Part shown: positions 41,401 to 54,131 of the stretch, one piece after another | How the letters are laid out: every line of letters starts with the position of its first letter | How positions within the stretch are numbered: the stretch's first letter is position 1 | DNA from: Unio delphinus | Taxonomy: Eukaryota; Mollusca; Bivalvia; Unionida; Unionidae | Direction of reading: 5' to 3' | Length of the DNA stretch: 64,000 nt | Assembly (NCBI GenBank): GCA_029339505.1 | Contig: JAQISU010000033.1 | Span: 5,690,001-5,754,000 of the forward strand | Notes under the pieces: model-generated | What the model was told of the DNA's origin: nothing | The model's input: the letters and a program-made list of their open reading frames with translations, nothing else | Database searches by the model: none | Translations under genes and position numbers: made by a program

Positions 41401-44400
41401 GCTCCCTTTTAACTATGGCGTTAACTTGAAAGTTGAAGCAGCATAACATCATCTATACGGTTTGATAACGCATTTCGTTCTGTTTGTATGAGCCGCGTGG
41501 GACGTACTAATATTTTTACTCATTTCGGATATTAAATATGAGTGCTTAGAGGTTTTGTATAAATAATACACTTTAATTGATTCCAGAGATTGCAGATCAA
41601 AGTTTTATTTGATACATTTCTACTACTTAATGCAACTACACGCAACGTCAACAATGGCACTAAATGAATTCAGAAGGGAAAATCTATATATTAACTGCTT
41701 TAAGCGCCATTCTCCAAAAATCTGTTTCATGTTTTGCGTGATGTCTTTCAACATTGAAATTAAACTTCATCTGGTACATTGCACTAAAAATGTCATACCG
41801 CTAAACAACAGATATAATTAAATTTAGGTAAAACGCAGACCTCAGAGATTGGTCGAGATGAAAAGAATTGTTTTAGATAGCAAAAAAAAATATTATATAT
41901 TGTATATTTAATATTGAATCCTTATAAATTAAACATCTACTGAAATTAATGACGATTGCAGGGTAAGACCAGTTTATAGCCGCATTGTCTTTCACCTGCT
42001 AAGGGTTTGAAAATATTGTAGTGGACGGGGCCAAATTAAGTTAATGTAATAGATCATATCTACAATGTAAACTCACAACTTTGAAAAAAATTTTACTGTA
42101 AACCCCTAAATCTCAGTGCCCATTATGAGGTGCGGGTGGGGTTTTCTTGACCGTGCTTTTAATCACATGAGTTGTTTTGAAGACTGTCTTGTGGATACAT
42201 GCTAAGGTTTTGAAAAAGTGCAAATATTTATTTGTATATTTAACACTTTAGCTGAAATCCTTGCATGAACAATACTAAATAAAGTAAGTTGAGTACACAA
42301 GGATTCAACGATCATAATTAGATGAAACTTTAAAAAGAAAAATAAAACAAAATATTAAACAATGTTTATATCATCATTCATTCATGTACATGTATTTTTA
42401 GATAGACCTAAAACTTCATTGAGAATTGGATTATAGATTGCTTTGCTTAGCGAAATTGTATTTATGACTGAAACGTCAAACCTAATATGTTGCTTTTTAA
42501 AACGCTTTTTAATTATCTCTTTTTTCATTGTGCTATGGAGATTATAGTCCTTTCTATCGTGTTTATTATTTCAATTGTTTAATACTAATTTGGGAAGATT
42601 TCAAATTATGAAGATCGGTTTGAAAGTCTATTTAGAATAGTTAGCAAAGGACACATGTAAAACCTAATAATTCTGAGTTGAGTCTTATCAAGGGTAACTA
42701 GTGCTAAAACTTAGTTTTGATGGTAAAATATACTTGCAGTATTTTCTGATTACCAATACCATAGAACGGCTTTGCAACTCTATTTCAATATCTTGTAGGA
42801 AGCGTCCTAAATTATGAAGACGATTTAAGTTTAGGAAAGTATCATACAATGACTAGAATTGTGCATATTTGTGCAATATTTACATTTAATTATTGTATTT
42901 ACTTTTAATGTTTGCATACTGTTAACAAATAACGTAACCTAATGCTAGCAAGTCTTTTACAATTCAATAATGAATTCATTTCTAAGAGTATATACATTAT
43001 CGTGAATTAGATAGGAAATTATCTTAAAAGTCTATCACAGGTCTGGTATTTCACACGTTTTCCAGTGGTGCAGAGTATGAATTTCAATCTTGAATGCGAT
43101 GATGTACTACTAGCCACGAATAGTAATGATGTGCAGATAGTACTGATGTGTCACAAAGATAGAATCCCAAATGTCCTTGAATGAACTCATGCTACATCCA
43201 AAATAGTGATTTATCCGAAACGGATGAGAAAACAATATGTAATTCCAACGAATAATTTATATAAAAAAAACAAATCATCTCATATTAAAACAGTGATCAG
43301 CACTAACAGACTGAGTTTACCTCAGCAGTTAACAAACGAATGAAAATTTTTTTTATAAAGACCACTAATATAGAAACATGTCACAACGAGAGAACTACGA
43401 TAAGGTTATTTTTTCCACAATATTGTAAGTTGTAAATACGATCTAACCATACCAAAAGTAATGGTCAAATGCTACAATACAAATTATTCTTACATAAATT
43501 ATCTGACTTTATATGAAATATATATTAGTGTTTCCGTATTGTTAACCCTGACCAAATCTTTTGAGCATATTTTGACTTATGACCGCGCTAGGATATTTGT
43601 GAATAATTAAATCAAACTAGCTTAAACGATGGATTTAATTTATTCCAGTCTCACTATGGACGTTATTATATAATAGTATAATTGTGGGTATGTAACAAAC
43701 AACTCAAACATTAAGATTTGCTCCGAGCTCTGGAGACCAAAAATGACTTAACTCGTAAGGCGAATGAACTTTCGTTGTTTTGTACTAAAATATGAAACTA
43801 AACACACTTTCTGTGTATATATTCCCACGAAAATGGGATATGTAATGCCAAACTTGCAAGCATCTTAAATAGATTATGGACTGCACTCTGTTTTACCAAA
43901 ATCATTGGGGAAATGTAAATGAATTAGAGGAATGTCATGCCTCCAAACAAATGTGGCATCCAATTACCAATTAGCGGGTAAGAGTTATGCTTTTAAAACA
44001 CGATATGCACTCTTTAGAAACGTATCCTATGCGCTCGAAACGAGGTGTTGGAATCAGCCAAAGAGCATGCCAATTAGGTTTTGTGGCACTATATTTTATT
44101 CTTCACGTTTATATTGTGATAAGTACTCATAATATATAAACCTTACTCACTCCATTCGGGTTTGTTATATATAAACCTTTTGTATATCTTACAAAGGCAC
44201 AAACACGATTGTAAGGTACACAACTTCACAAATCGTTAATGTTAATCAGCAAGGAACAAAATAGGAAGGCTAATTTGTATTGAGAACAATAGAACGTGCA
44301 CCTAAATTAAAGTGTGATATGAAGGTGGAATATGGGTTTCGCTATACTATGATTTCAGGCACGTGGTCTTAACGTTTTCCCTGAACACTGTTGATGTCAC

Positions 44401-46170
44401 AAGCAGACTATACACTTCAGGGTCCAGCGCAATTACGCTTCAAATTAACATAGTAGCCAAACAGAGTGCAATACATTATGTTAAAGTGCGATCAATGTTA
44501 AAGAAAATAACACACAAAAGCTATTCGACTTCATTAAGAATGTGGTTTCTAGCTATGACTAAAAACACCGCTTGCAAAGTAAACCTTAGCCTACATCAAA
44601 AGTAATTATCTTAAACGGATTTAAGAATGGTTTAAAAAGTAAACATATTTAAAAATGTAAAAACAAAACTCTGTCTCCATTTCTAGCTCAATCTTTAAAA
44701 GAGTCCGCCATAGCGAAACTTCAAGAATGTTTCTTGCTGTTTACGTAGAATATAGGATTATTAATTATGCAATCGAACGAAGACTATGGGATCAAAACCC
44801 AATTCATGGATTCCTTTCAATGTTACTTTTATGTATTTGCGACATTATTTGCACTAATGGTTATAATTTAAACGTTATTGTATCTCAATTTCAGCTGTTT
44901 TGTTTTATTCGTACTATACTCTCATCTTGTTTTATAGAAACGTGCACGCAAGTCATGGTTGAATACGGTTCCGCCATATTCAATAATATAATTTTGTGTG
45001 CTTGATTTGGAAATTTATTGATTTCTTATGCTGTTCACCGTATGTGTCATTTATAGTGACATTTGGTGGATTAAAACAGTCGTTAAAGGTATTTACGTGT
45101 CTGAACCTAACAACAAATAAAATGTTGACCGACAACGTCTGCTGCATCGTCTGCCTGATACAGAATTAAAGCGCTGCAATTAGTATTTATATATTATCAG
45201 CAGCCATTAACATGACATGAATTAAAACATGTGTCTAAACAGCAGCGCCCAGCGTAATCAGGAGACAACATATGCTGTACATGTGCATTATCAACTCCAA
45301 ACTCATCTCATCGAAAACCTTTCTTAAAATCATGCTCTGATAAAATGGATAGATAGTACAAATCCAGAAAGATAAACGTATCGCAACAACATGAAACTCA
45401 CTGCCTCTTTACGAATACGAATCCAATTGTATCTACTGTATAGTGGATATATCAAATATAAGGGAGGTAAATTAAGAACATAAGTTATTTGGTCACTAAT
45501 AATGACAAGTAGCTGTTTTAATATTTAGATCAAGAACAGTGTACTAATCATACTGAGTAGCAGCATATTACACGAACAAAAATTTTGTATTAAATATTGG
45601 CAATGGTAAACAGAAATTTCGTACATCCTGCGGAACATGTAAGCAATAGGTTATGATAGGTCAGCATGAGATTAAACATATACTCTATAGTTACAATGAC
45701 TCCATACTACAAGTCTAATGTGATTGACTTACTGGCTACAGTGGCAATGTACCAAAAGAGTGCAAATTGTCCTGAAAATACAATTTTGAAAGCTTACTCA
45801 CAACAGGAGGCACTTTGTAACATTGATACTTTTTGCATTTAAAATATACTACCATTATCTTGTCCTGAATAACACAGTGTAAACAAATCCAGCTAATATA
45901 TTAAATACGAATAAAATCCAGATTCCCTCTGATAAATACTTAGAAACACACTGTTGTAAACATCTGTAGTGACAATAACTACAAATAGGACAGATTTAAT
46001 AAACTTTGAGCGACACAACAGTAGAAATAAAATGATCAAAAGTCGTAGTTGTCAAAGCTATATAACATATTATAAAACATGACCGAAATCACAGTCACAT
46101 GGAGCCAATCAATATTCTGCATTTAATTTGGTCAATATTAAAATAAAGTAAAATAAATTTTGTAGTAAAA
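38454..46170. other. Long stretch without recognisable genes
   Basis: About 7.7 kb with no long microsatellite. GC-richer patches occur near 39740-39890 and 40420-40760. Open frames at 38902-39186 (minus), 41609-41821, 43932-44132, 44363-44605 and 44727-45005 are short and unrecognised. This is the longest interval of the window without a clear transposon or simple repeat. Confidence 0.45.
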
Positions 46171-46187
46171 TAAATTCATTCATTCAT

Positions 46188-48005
46188 TCACTGCCCGTCA
46201 CTCCTATCAGGGTATGGGCCGCCAACTACAGATCTCCAGAGTCCTCTGTCCTTGGCCATTTTTTCTAGCTGGTTCCAGGTGTAGCCCATCTTGGTGGTGT
46301 CAGCCTGGAGGTTGCGTCGCCAGGTGTTTCTTGGACGGACTCTCTTCCGCTTGCCTTGTGGGTTCCACCTCAGCGCCTGTCTGGTGATACTGGTTAGCGG
46401 TTTCCGTAGGGTGTGCCCTATCCAGCCCCATCTCTTCTGCCTGATTTCTTCTTGAACAGGAAGTTGGGAGGTCCTTTCCCAAAGATTGGCATTGTTGATG
46501 GTGTCAGGCCAGCGGATCCTGAGAATCCTTCTGAGGCAGCTGTTGATGAAGGTCTGGACTTTCCTGATGGTGGTCCTGGTCGTCCTCCAGGTCTCTGCTC
46601 CATACAGTAAGACTGACTTCACGTTGGAGTTGAACAGTCGGATCTTGGTGGTCAAGGACAGCTCTTTGGAGGTCCAGATATTCTTGAGCTGGATGAAGGC
46701 GGCTCTTGCTTTGCCGATCCTTCCCTTGACGTCTGCGTCTGTACCGTCCTGCTGGTCAATGATGCTACCTAGGTAGGTGAAGTACTGCACTTCTTCCAGG
46801 GGACTTCCATTCAGGGTGACTGGTTCGGTACTTGTGGAGTTGATCTTCAGGATCTTGGTCTTGTCCTCGTGGATGTTGAGGCCAACTTGTGAAGACGTGG
46901 CTGCCACAACGTTTGTCTTTTCTTGCATCTGCTGTTTGCTGTGTGAAAGGAGTGCAAGGTCGTCGGCAAAATCCAAGTCGTCTAGCTGGCTCCACAAAGT
47001 CCACTGAATTACGTTCCTGCGCTCGCTGGTGGACGTCTTCATAATCCAGTCGATGGCGAGGAGGAAGAGAAACGGTGATAACAAGCATCCTTGTCGGACT
47101 CCAGTTCGCACCTGGAAGCTGTCTGTAAGCTGCCCTCCATGGATAACTCTGCAGGACATGCCGCCGTAGGAGTTCCTGATTAGGTTGACCATCTTGGCTG
47201 GGATGCCGTTGTGCCGAAGGAGTTTCCAGAGGGTTTCTCGATCCACGCTGTCGAACGCCTTCTCATAGTCGATGAAGTTGATGTACAACGGAGAGTTCCA
47301 CTCTAGGGACTTTTCGACTATGATGCCGAGCGTCGCAATCTGGTCTGTGCAGGATCTGTTCTGCCGGAAGCCTGCTTGCTCATCTCGCAGCTGTGCGTCC
47401 ACGGTTGCCTTCATCCTTTCCAAGAGGACTCGGTTGAAGACCTTCCCTGGCACAGATAGGAGTGTGATGCCCCTGTAGTTGTTACAGCTGCTGAGGTCGC
47501 CTTTCTTGGGAAGCTTGATCAGGTAACCTTCCTTCCAGTCTGCCGGTACGTCTTCTTCCTCCCAAATCCTCTCAAAGAGTGGGTACAGCATCTCCACGGA
47601 CGCATCCAGGTCTGCCTTTAGCGCCTCTGCTGAGATGTCGTCGGGTCCAGCCGCCTTCCCGCTCTTTATCAGGGTGATGGCCTTCCTGATCTCGCCTCTG
47701 GTCGGTTTCTCGCAATTGATTGGGAGATCCATGTTAGCTGGTTCGATGTCTGGGGGGTTCGCGGATACTGGCCTGTTCAGGAGATCCTCAAAATGATCTG
47801 CCCATCTGTTCATCTGCTGGTCTAAACTGTTGATGGTATTCCCCTGCTTGTCCTTGACAGGTCTTTCTGGTTTGCTGAAATTCCCGGAGAGTCGTCTGGT
47901 GATGTCGTACAGCTGTTTCATGTTACCGATGTACGCTGCCTGCTCCGCCTCAGCTGCCAGTCCATCTATGTATTCTTTCTTGTCCTTCTTGATATTTCTA
48001 TTCAC
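46188..48005 (-). CDS. RTE-like reverse transcriptase segment
   Basis: 605 codons that copy element RNA into DNA at the nicked target. Counting from 48005: a DDISAEALKA-type segment near 122-131; LPKKGDLSSCNNYRGI at 165-180; the palm motif FIDYEKAFDSV (244-254) with a catalytic Asp; GVRQGCLLSP (302-311); FADD at 346-349 with the catalytic Asp pair; then LLYGAETW (466-473), a WGWIGHTLRK block (526-535) and a basic RPRNTWRR stretch near 558-565. All catalytic motifs are intact and no internal stop is seen. The first codon is GTG, not ATG. The segment is in the same frame as the upstream endonuclease and separated from it by TAA at 48024-48026, so 48005 is not a natural start. The TGA at 46188-46190 lies in the tail repeat. 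Database matches are often labelled 'craniofacial development protein 2-like' or 'endonuclease-reverse transcriptase'. Confidence 0.9.
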   Translation of the reverse strand: MNRNIKKDKKEYIDGLAAEAEQAAYIGNMKQLYDITRRLSGNFSKPERPVKDKQGNTINSLDQQMNRWADHFEDLLNRPVSANPPDIEPANMDLPINCEKPTRGEIRKAITLIKSGKAAGPDDISAEALKADLDASVEMLYPLFERIWEEEDVPADWKEGYLIKLPKKGDLSSCNNYRGITLLSVPGKVFNRVLLERMKATVDAQLRDEQAGFRQNRSCTDQIATLGIIVEKSLEWNSPLYINFIDYEKAFDSVDRETLWKLLRHNGIPAKMVNLIRNSYGGMSCRVIHGGQLTDSFQVRTGVRQGCLLSPFLFLLAIDWIMKTSTSERRNVIQWTLWSQLDDLDFADDLALLSHSKQQMQEKTNVVAATSSQVGLNIHEDKTKILKINSTSTEPVTLNGSPLEEVQYFTYLGSIIDQQDGTDADVKGRIGKARAAFIQLKNIWTSKELSLTTKIRLFNSNVKSVLLYGAETWRTTRTTIRKVQTFINSCLRRILRIRWPDTINNANLWERTSQLPVQEEIRQKRWGWIGHTLRKPLTSITRQALRWNPQGKRKRVRPRNTWRRNLQADTTKMGYTWNQLEKMAKDRGLWRSVVGGPYPDRSDGQ

Positions 48006-48023
48006 TACTCTGTGGACTTCTGC

Positions 48024-49136
48024 TTAAGCTTCTTGAGCCTTGGCCTTCGCTGCTCTGGTTCTACTGTTGTAGACTACTGCCTTCTTCCTCTTCCTGTCTT
48101 CGATCTTGGTAAAGGTCTCTGCTGTGATCCACTCTTTCTGCTGGTGTTTATTTGGCCCCACTGCTTCTTGGCATGATGCTTTTAGTGTTTCTTTCACTAT
48201 CTGCCAACTGTTGAGTACACTGTCTTCTTCTTCTTGAAAAAGTTCCTGAAGCACCTCAAACTTGTTCTTCAGCGTCAGACCAAACTCTTGTCTTATCTTG
48301 GGGTCTTTCAGAAGGCTGACGTTGTACTTGACTCTTCTGTCTGACGCTTCCATCTGGTTTCTCTTCAGCTTCAGCTTCAGTTTGGCCACCACCAGGTGAT
48401 GGTCGGACGCCACGTCTGCTCCTCTTCTCACTCTAACGTCCTGCAGGGATCTTCTGAACTTCTTGCTAATGCAAACGTGGTCGATCTGGTTCTCTGTCGC
48501 GCTGTCTGGCGATATCCATGTATTCTTGTGGATCCGCTTGTGAGGAAAGATGCTGCCTCCAATGGCCAGGCTGTTGAGTGCACACAGGTCTGCAAATCTC
48601 TCTCCATTCTCATTCATCTCTCCCAGGGCGTGGGTGCCCATGACTGGTTCGTATCCAGTGTTGTCAGACCCAATCTTGGCGTTGACATCTCCCATGAGGA
48701 TGGTGACGTCCTTGTCCGGATAGGTCTCGAGGATCTTCTGCAGTCTGTTGTAAAACTGGTCTTTGTCCTCACTGTCGTTCGTTGGGGCATAGCACTGGAC
48801 GACGTTCATCTTGATCTTCCTCTTCTTAGCTCGGAAGGATGCCGTGATGATCCTGGGGCCGTGCGCCTCCCATCCAATCAGTGCCCTCTGTGCCTGCTTG
48901 GACAGCATGAAGCCTATTCCCTGCGTGTGGGGTGCGTCGCTCTCTTCATGCCCGGAGTACAGCAACAGCTCTCCTGTCATCAGTCGTGATTGTCCAGCTT
49001 GGGTCCACCGTGTCTCGCTGATGCCTAACACGGCCAGCTTGTTGCTCCTCATCTCGGCTGCTACCTGCGCCGTCTTTCCTGGCTCGTACATGGTCCTAAC
49101 ATTCCATGTGCCGATGTTGATTCTCCTGGTAGACAA
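48024..49136 (-). CDS. RTE-like APE endonuclease segment, premature TAA
   Basis: 370 codons of the exonuclease-endonuclease-phosphatase fold that nicks target DNA to prime reverse transcription. Counting from 49136: GTWNVRTM (9-16) with the first-strand Asn; GISETRW (38-44) with the metal-binding Glu41; QCYAPT (114-119); MGDVNAKIG (148-156) with Asp150/Asn152; NQIDHV (216-221); SDHHLVV (244-250) with the catalytic Asp/His. All expected active-site residues are present. The first codon here is TTG; the frame stays open back to a TGA at 49170-49172 without an in-frame ATG, so the natural start was lost or lies elsewhere. The TAA at 48024-48026 cuts the endonuclease from the reverse transcriptase, and the frame continues immediately after it. 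A single C-to-T change from CAA would explain it (inference). Confidence 0.88.
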   Translation of the reverse strand: MSTRRINIGTWNVRTMYEPGKTAQVAAEMRSNKLAVLGISETRWTQAGQSRLMTGELLLYSGHEESDAPHTQGIGFMLSKQAQRALIGWEAHGPRIITASFRAKKRKIKMNVVQCYAPTNDSEDKDQFYNRLQKILETYPDKDVTILMGDVNAKIGSDNTGYEPVMGTHALGEMNENGERFADLCALNSLAIGGSIFPHKRIHKNTWISPDSATENQIDHVCISKKFRRSLQDVRVRRGADVASDHHLVVAKLKLKLKRNQMEASDRRVKYNVSLLKDPKIRQEFGLTLKNKFEVLQELFQEEEDSVLNSWQIVKETLKASCQEAVGPNKHQQKEWITAETFTKIEDRKRKKAVVYNSRTRAAKAKAQEA

Positions 49137-49225
49137 AGGGTAGTCGGCTTTGTGGCATCCTTTCGGCTTTCACCACCCAGCGTCATGCGTCTTCGTGATG
49201 AAGACCCTTCCTCTCCCAGGTGTTT

Positions 49226-49876
49226 TGTTTTCTTGTATATCGCTCTATGCAAGTAGTGTAATATAAGTGAGTATTATTCTTCACTTAACTTTCGATAATA
49301 TGTTTAAAAAAAGTTATGCTGCTACGGTTATCGTAGGAAGCTATTTTCATACTTTGAATTGTTAAAATTAAACGCATGAGTCATTGTCTTTTGGTGCTCT
49401 TTACAGTTGACTGCATAGTTCATATTGTTCTACAATCCTGAGTTTCTTACGTCAGTCCACGAAAACCGATTCGTTTGCTAAACTTATTGCGTCATATTTC
49501 CGTCTATTTGAACTTTCCTTGACTACACAATGTAACGTATATGTTATATATTTTAATTATTTCTGATTCCCTCAGCTATTGTTCATTGAGCTATTTCTGG
49601 GCTGAACATGTATTTAAGATTTGTATTCGATTTTGCAGAGGAATTTATAATCTACCATTGCAATACGATATGTTGTTTGCAAATAGATCAAGCCTTTTCA
49701 GTTGACAAAGTCTGATTAAAAATTTTGAATTATCATAGAATTATTTAATAAGCTCTGTAAATATGTCGTTCTACCTAGCATCAAGTTTAGAGTGCTATTT
49801 TATGCGTAGAGTGAGATAAATGAGTTCCGCCATATATCTAAGTTCAGCGAAATAAAAAAGGTATGTGGATATATAC

Positions 49877-49920
<44 letters not shown>

Positions 49921-51999
49921 TTTCATTGGCATTGGGACGCAATGCATGCAGTGTTGAATGTCTTTGCAAATATGAACTCTGCGACAGAGTAACTGTAACA
50001 AATATGTTCTTGTGTTACGTTCTAGCCAATATGCTCGACCATGTCTTAATTATGGCATCGAAGTCAAATCACATAATCCATTGATAAGCCATATGACTAT
50101 GTTCATAAACATTGTCTCTCTCATTAGTTGCTAGTGGTGGACCTGAATCTGCATTAATTGCTGATCAGTGTGCTACAGAGGCTTCCACTTGTCTATGCCA
50201 AGTGCATCCTGTATTCGTGGTAGTTCTAACACATTAACATTCACGAACGCTTGTCAGAGCTTCTTGTAGCGACACTTAGTATTCTGGACACGATTAGTAG
50301 ACTGCATTGGATGGCTATCTTGGATGAAGTAATTATCGCGGCAGAATTCGAGACAGTGTTGGCAGAATTATAATAATCACCGACAACTTCAAGCGCCTTG
50401 AGGTATCTGAGCAGTAGATTTTCAGATTGTCACATCTGAGTTTAGATAGATAAGCTATTTCTCGGGTGGTTTTTATCCTCTTTTGCCAGTTACCGTTCAT
50501 GGTCACTTTGTATATGTTTATTTGGCTTTGACCATTCATTGCATGTTTGTATGTGGTTTCCTTGCTAAGACAAAGGTAAACATTATTATGGGTACGGACA
50601 TGACCTAGCAATGTAAGAACGGAGGAGTTAATCACTATAATCGTCCTGCATGGACACATATTTTAAGCAATGTGGCATAACCAGTATCAAATCTATTAAA
50701 CCAGCAATCTTGTCTATCAAACAGCGGTGAAACGGCTCTTTAACAGTATGCAACCACTACGAAGTAAAATCAATACAATAGTTTAGGCGATAACAAAAAG
50801 TTCAACAAATTACAAGTGAGACTGTAAATATATTGTTTACTGATAGTGCACAGCAAGATTTAGAGAGAAATATCAAACTAGCTAGACTACATGTATATAC
50901 ATACCCTTACTCCATCATTACGTGGTATCAGGGAGTGTAGGAAACGATAATGAATCATTTCGCAAACCATGGAAGACGTTAGATAATAGAGTTCATAATC
51001 TCTCTATAAATATCTGAATCTGGATATGGAGAAATCTGAACAAAGTATTTACAAAAAGCAAGCGTCTGAAATTGAATAACATCTAACGAGTCTAGAATCA
51101 AAAGCAGACTTGAGTTGAATCGGTGAAAAATGGAAATATTAAGCTCAATATCAAAAATATATATATATACATATATATATATAATTGCAAACTGTATTTG
51201 ATACAGAGAAGAAAGAAATTGCATTAAGTCAATATTTGCGAAGAATGTGCAGAAAAATTCTTTAATAAAGATGTCAGTTGGTCTGCGTCGGAATTAGCGT
51301 AGTTTTCTGCGCCATTGATCATGGAAATATATTTGTATAATATACCCCCTTCAATGTTATTCGTCAAATTATTTTATGTTTCCATTCGTATTAAAATGGA
51401 TAACAGAGAGTGCATAACGTCTCTATGAAAATGTGAATAAAGTATGGTATTGATCTTCCGCTATTATGGCCGCTATCATTTAACCGGCTTGAAGTTGCTG
51501 TTCCGTTGTTGTGCCGTTTTTCATGATATATGTACTTGTTGTCTATCTTCGTCTACATTATTGTGTTTCAGCATGCATTGGCTTTTCAGTTCGTATGTGT
51601 TTCTTTATCCCATTGTTTTGGACACAGCAACAATTATAATTGTTCACTGCTAACTTAATACACTGCTACAACGTCTTTTGTTCTTTATACACCGCCATCA
51701 CGTGATAGCCAGTTAGCCTGTTAATGCTATGATGAACCTTCATTAATTGCTTTAAATGACCACACCTTGTCTCTTCAAACTACATTGTGCTCAGGAGTAA
51801 ATGAACTCGGACTACAATCATCATTACTTAAATGAAACGGAAGCGAGAAAAGAAACGTTGTTTCAAGGCTGGCGTAGAACAGGAAGATGAATTCCAGTTA
51901 TCTCCAGTTATCACCGATTTGCGATTTCTGACTCATTAATTTAAACATTCGACTGCTAATTTAGATCACCTGGAGCAAATCCCTATTAAACCGTCAACC
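49226..51999. other. No recognisable gene; short microsatellites
   Basis: AT-rich, with (TA)n(TG)n at 49873-49918 and a short TA run at 51157-51182. The minus-strand frame 50333-50659 (108 codons) is unrecognised and could be chance. Confidence 0.4.
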
Positions 52000-52465
52000 G
52001 TTGTATCATATACCCCATAGACACCACTGCTCATTGCACTATTGAATGCCCAACCAGATGTACTACCAGAAAAGCGCACGGAAATAGTTAATTTTATCAA
52101 CGATCAAAATAATGACGTCTTCTTCCTGACAGGAACATGGCTAAAAATATCAGACGATAAGCCCAAGTGCACGGATCCAACACCCACCGGTTACTCCACC
52201 ATGTAGTTCCCCTGCCACTCTCATCACAAAGAATTAATTATAAATTGTCTTAAACACAGAACACCCATCAATTATTGACAAACATTGCTTGAACTAGCCC
52301 AAACAACACTCACGCTGGAACAAAGGTCAGTACATATTTCTCCTGGAGTATGAAAATTGGATACCTGGCAACCTGATTATTCTTGGAGATTTCAACTTTC
52401 ACTTCTACTGTCTTGAAAACACATACACATCAAATTTTCTAGATTCCATTCATGTTTTCAACATC
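52000..52465 (+). mobile_element. L2/CR1-like LINE endonuclease fragment
   Basis: Translated pieces show the N-terminal endonuclease of an L2/CR1-like LINE: RTEIVNFINDQNNDVFFLTG, TWLKISDDKPKC and PTPTGYSTM up to a TAG near 52204. After a deletion and shifts come LAQTTLTLEQRSV and ILGDFNFHF (about 52379-52405). The catalytic Glu of the usual TETWL motif is Gly here (codon 52132-52134). Broken by stops, a frameshift and an internal deletion. It ends at a trinucleotide array. It may belong to the same family as the 3' ends at 5.85-7.0 and 52.6-53.5 kb. Confidence 0.72.
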
Positions 52466-52472
52466 AGTGAGT

Positions 52473-52990
<518 letters not shown>

Positions 52991-53057
52991 TGTGTTGTCA
53001 AGCGGAAGTGGTGTACATTTGTTCCTAGATATTAGCTTGTTAGTTACATACAACTGC

Positions 53058-53285
53058 ACACGAACAGTGCAAAACGATAGCAAAAGTGATACTGGTAAAT
53101 TACATATACATTTCTTTTATAATTTACCACTAATTGGCTTTAACCAGTCTTAACAATCCTGATTATTGAATTATCTGCACCTTAACTGTTATAAAGAGAC
53201 TTCCAGAGAAAAAGTATCGATGTCTATGGTCTTAAACAATGTTGGTTATGTACTAAACATAGGTAAATAATAAAGCACTTTATGT
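53058..53285 (+). repeat. Unclassified interspersed repeat R1, copy 2
   Basis: Same orientation as 7716-8105. The conserved hairpin arms TGGTAAATTA (53093-53102) and TAATTTACCA (53120-53129) are retained, followed by AACAATCCTGATTA and AATTATCTGCAC. This copy lacks the long microsatellite found inside copy 1. Confidence 0.75.
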
Positions 53286-53390
53286 GTTCTAATTTCTTGG
53301 TGATGTTTTGTTGTTTCATGTTTGTAGTCATATCATAATAGATGCTGTAAAGCGCTTAGTGCTTCTGAAAACTAGGTGCTATAGAAACTC

Positions 53391-53447
<57 letters not shown>

Positions 53448-53458
53448 ATTATTATTAT

Positions 53459-53542
<84 letters not shown>

Positions 53543-53543
53543 C
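53286..53543 (+). mobile_element. L2/CR1-like LINE 3' UTR and tail, plus strand
   Basis: TGTAGTCATATCATAATAGA and the 30-nt stem-loop (53351-53380) match 6831-6886. The (TTA)n tail from about 53394 is broken by (ATA)n and returns to (ATT)n up to 53540. No coding portion remains. It may be the end of the element whose endonuclease lies at 52000-52465 (inference). Confidence 0.78.
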
Positions 53544-54131
53544 TGGTCAGCCCATACTTTTTTGCCATCGGCTACAGGAAATGCATGCAATTCAAATTTG
53601 ATTTGTATTTGTTAAAGCTAATATGCAACAGGTTTCTTTTGGCATACAATACTATGTTACAGTTTACCTTTTATGACACTGCAGCTGTCAGTTTAGAATA
53701 TATATTGATCAATGTAGCATGTGTTAAATATTCCACAGATATATATAGCAATCTCAGGCACTCAGAAAATAAAACAAATAATTGCTTATCTGGGAGATTC
53801 ACAATTAACTGTTTTAACTTTTAAATCTTTTTCTATTTTGATCGGATTACTTGATTGTGCAGCTTTTGCATAGACATATTCATTTACTTGTAATTATTTT
53901 TTCAAAGGTTTATTAAACATAATATTAATTTTTAACTAATTGCATTTTTAGTTTACTACAGCCACCAACTCCAAATAGTACAGGTTTTTAACTCTTTATC
54001 ACCATATACTTGTGATTCTAATACCAGACGTTTTATAGTGCAAAAGTGAAATATTATATTTATTAATTTCAAGTTTTTTTTCAAGTTTAATTTAAATTTA
54101 CACCATTTAAGGCTCAAATAATATTAGAATG

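Larger units (their letters stand above)
46175..49225 (-). mobile_element. Near full-length RTE-like non-LTR retrotransposon
   Basis: On the minus strand, a single long frame encodes an APE-type endonuclease followed by a reverse transcriptase. It ends in a short TGAA repeat tail on the 3' side (plus-strand ATTCATTCATTCATTCA at 46174-46190). The 3' UTR is essentially absent. Compact design, endonuclease-RT order and a short tandem-repeat tail are hallmarks of the RTE group; the precise clade (RTE, RTEX or similar) is not decided. The 5' boundary is uncertain: coding similarity continues to about 49170 and the upstream segment to about 49225 still looks element-like. I could not find a convincing target-site duplication. 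GC content is clearly higher than the flanks, consistent with a younger insertion. Confidence 0.9.

Noticed and set aside
46413..49143. Plus-strand and alternate-frame open frames over the LINE (for example 48396-48989)
   Set aside because: They are shadows of the minus-strand endonuclease and reverse transcriptase frame, which carries all the recognisable motifs.
46140..49270. Target-site duplication of the RTE-like element (GTAGT..AATA-like strings on both sides)
   Set aside because: The match is short, imperfect and depends on an uncertain 5' boundary.
50333..50659. 108-codon minus-strand frame as a gene
   Set aside because: No domain, no convincing start or splice context and no second copy; length is compatible with chance.
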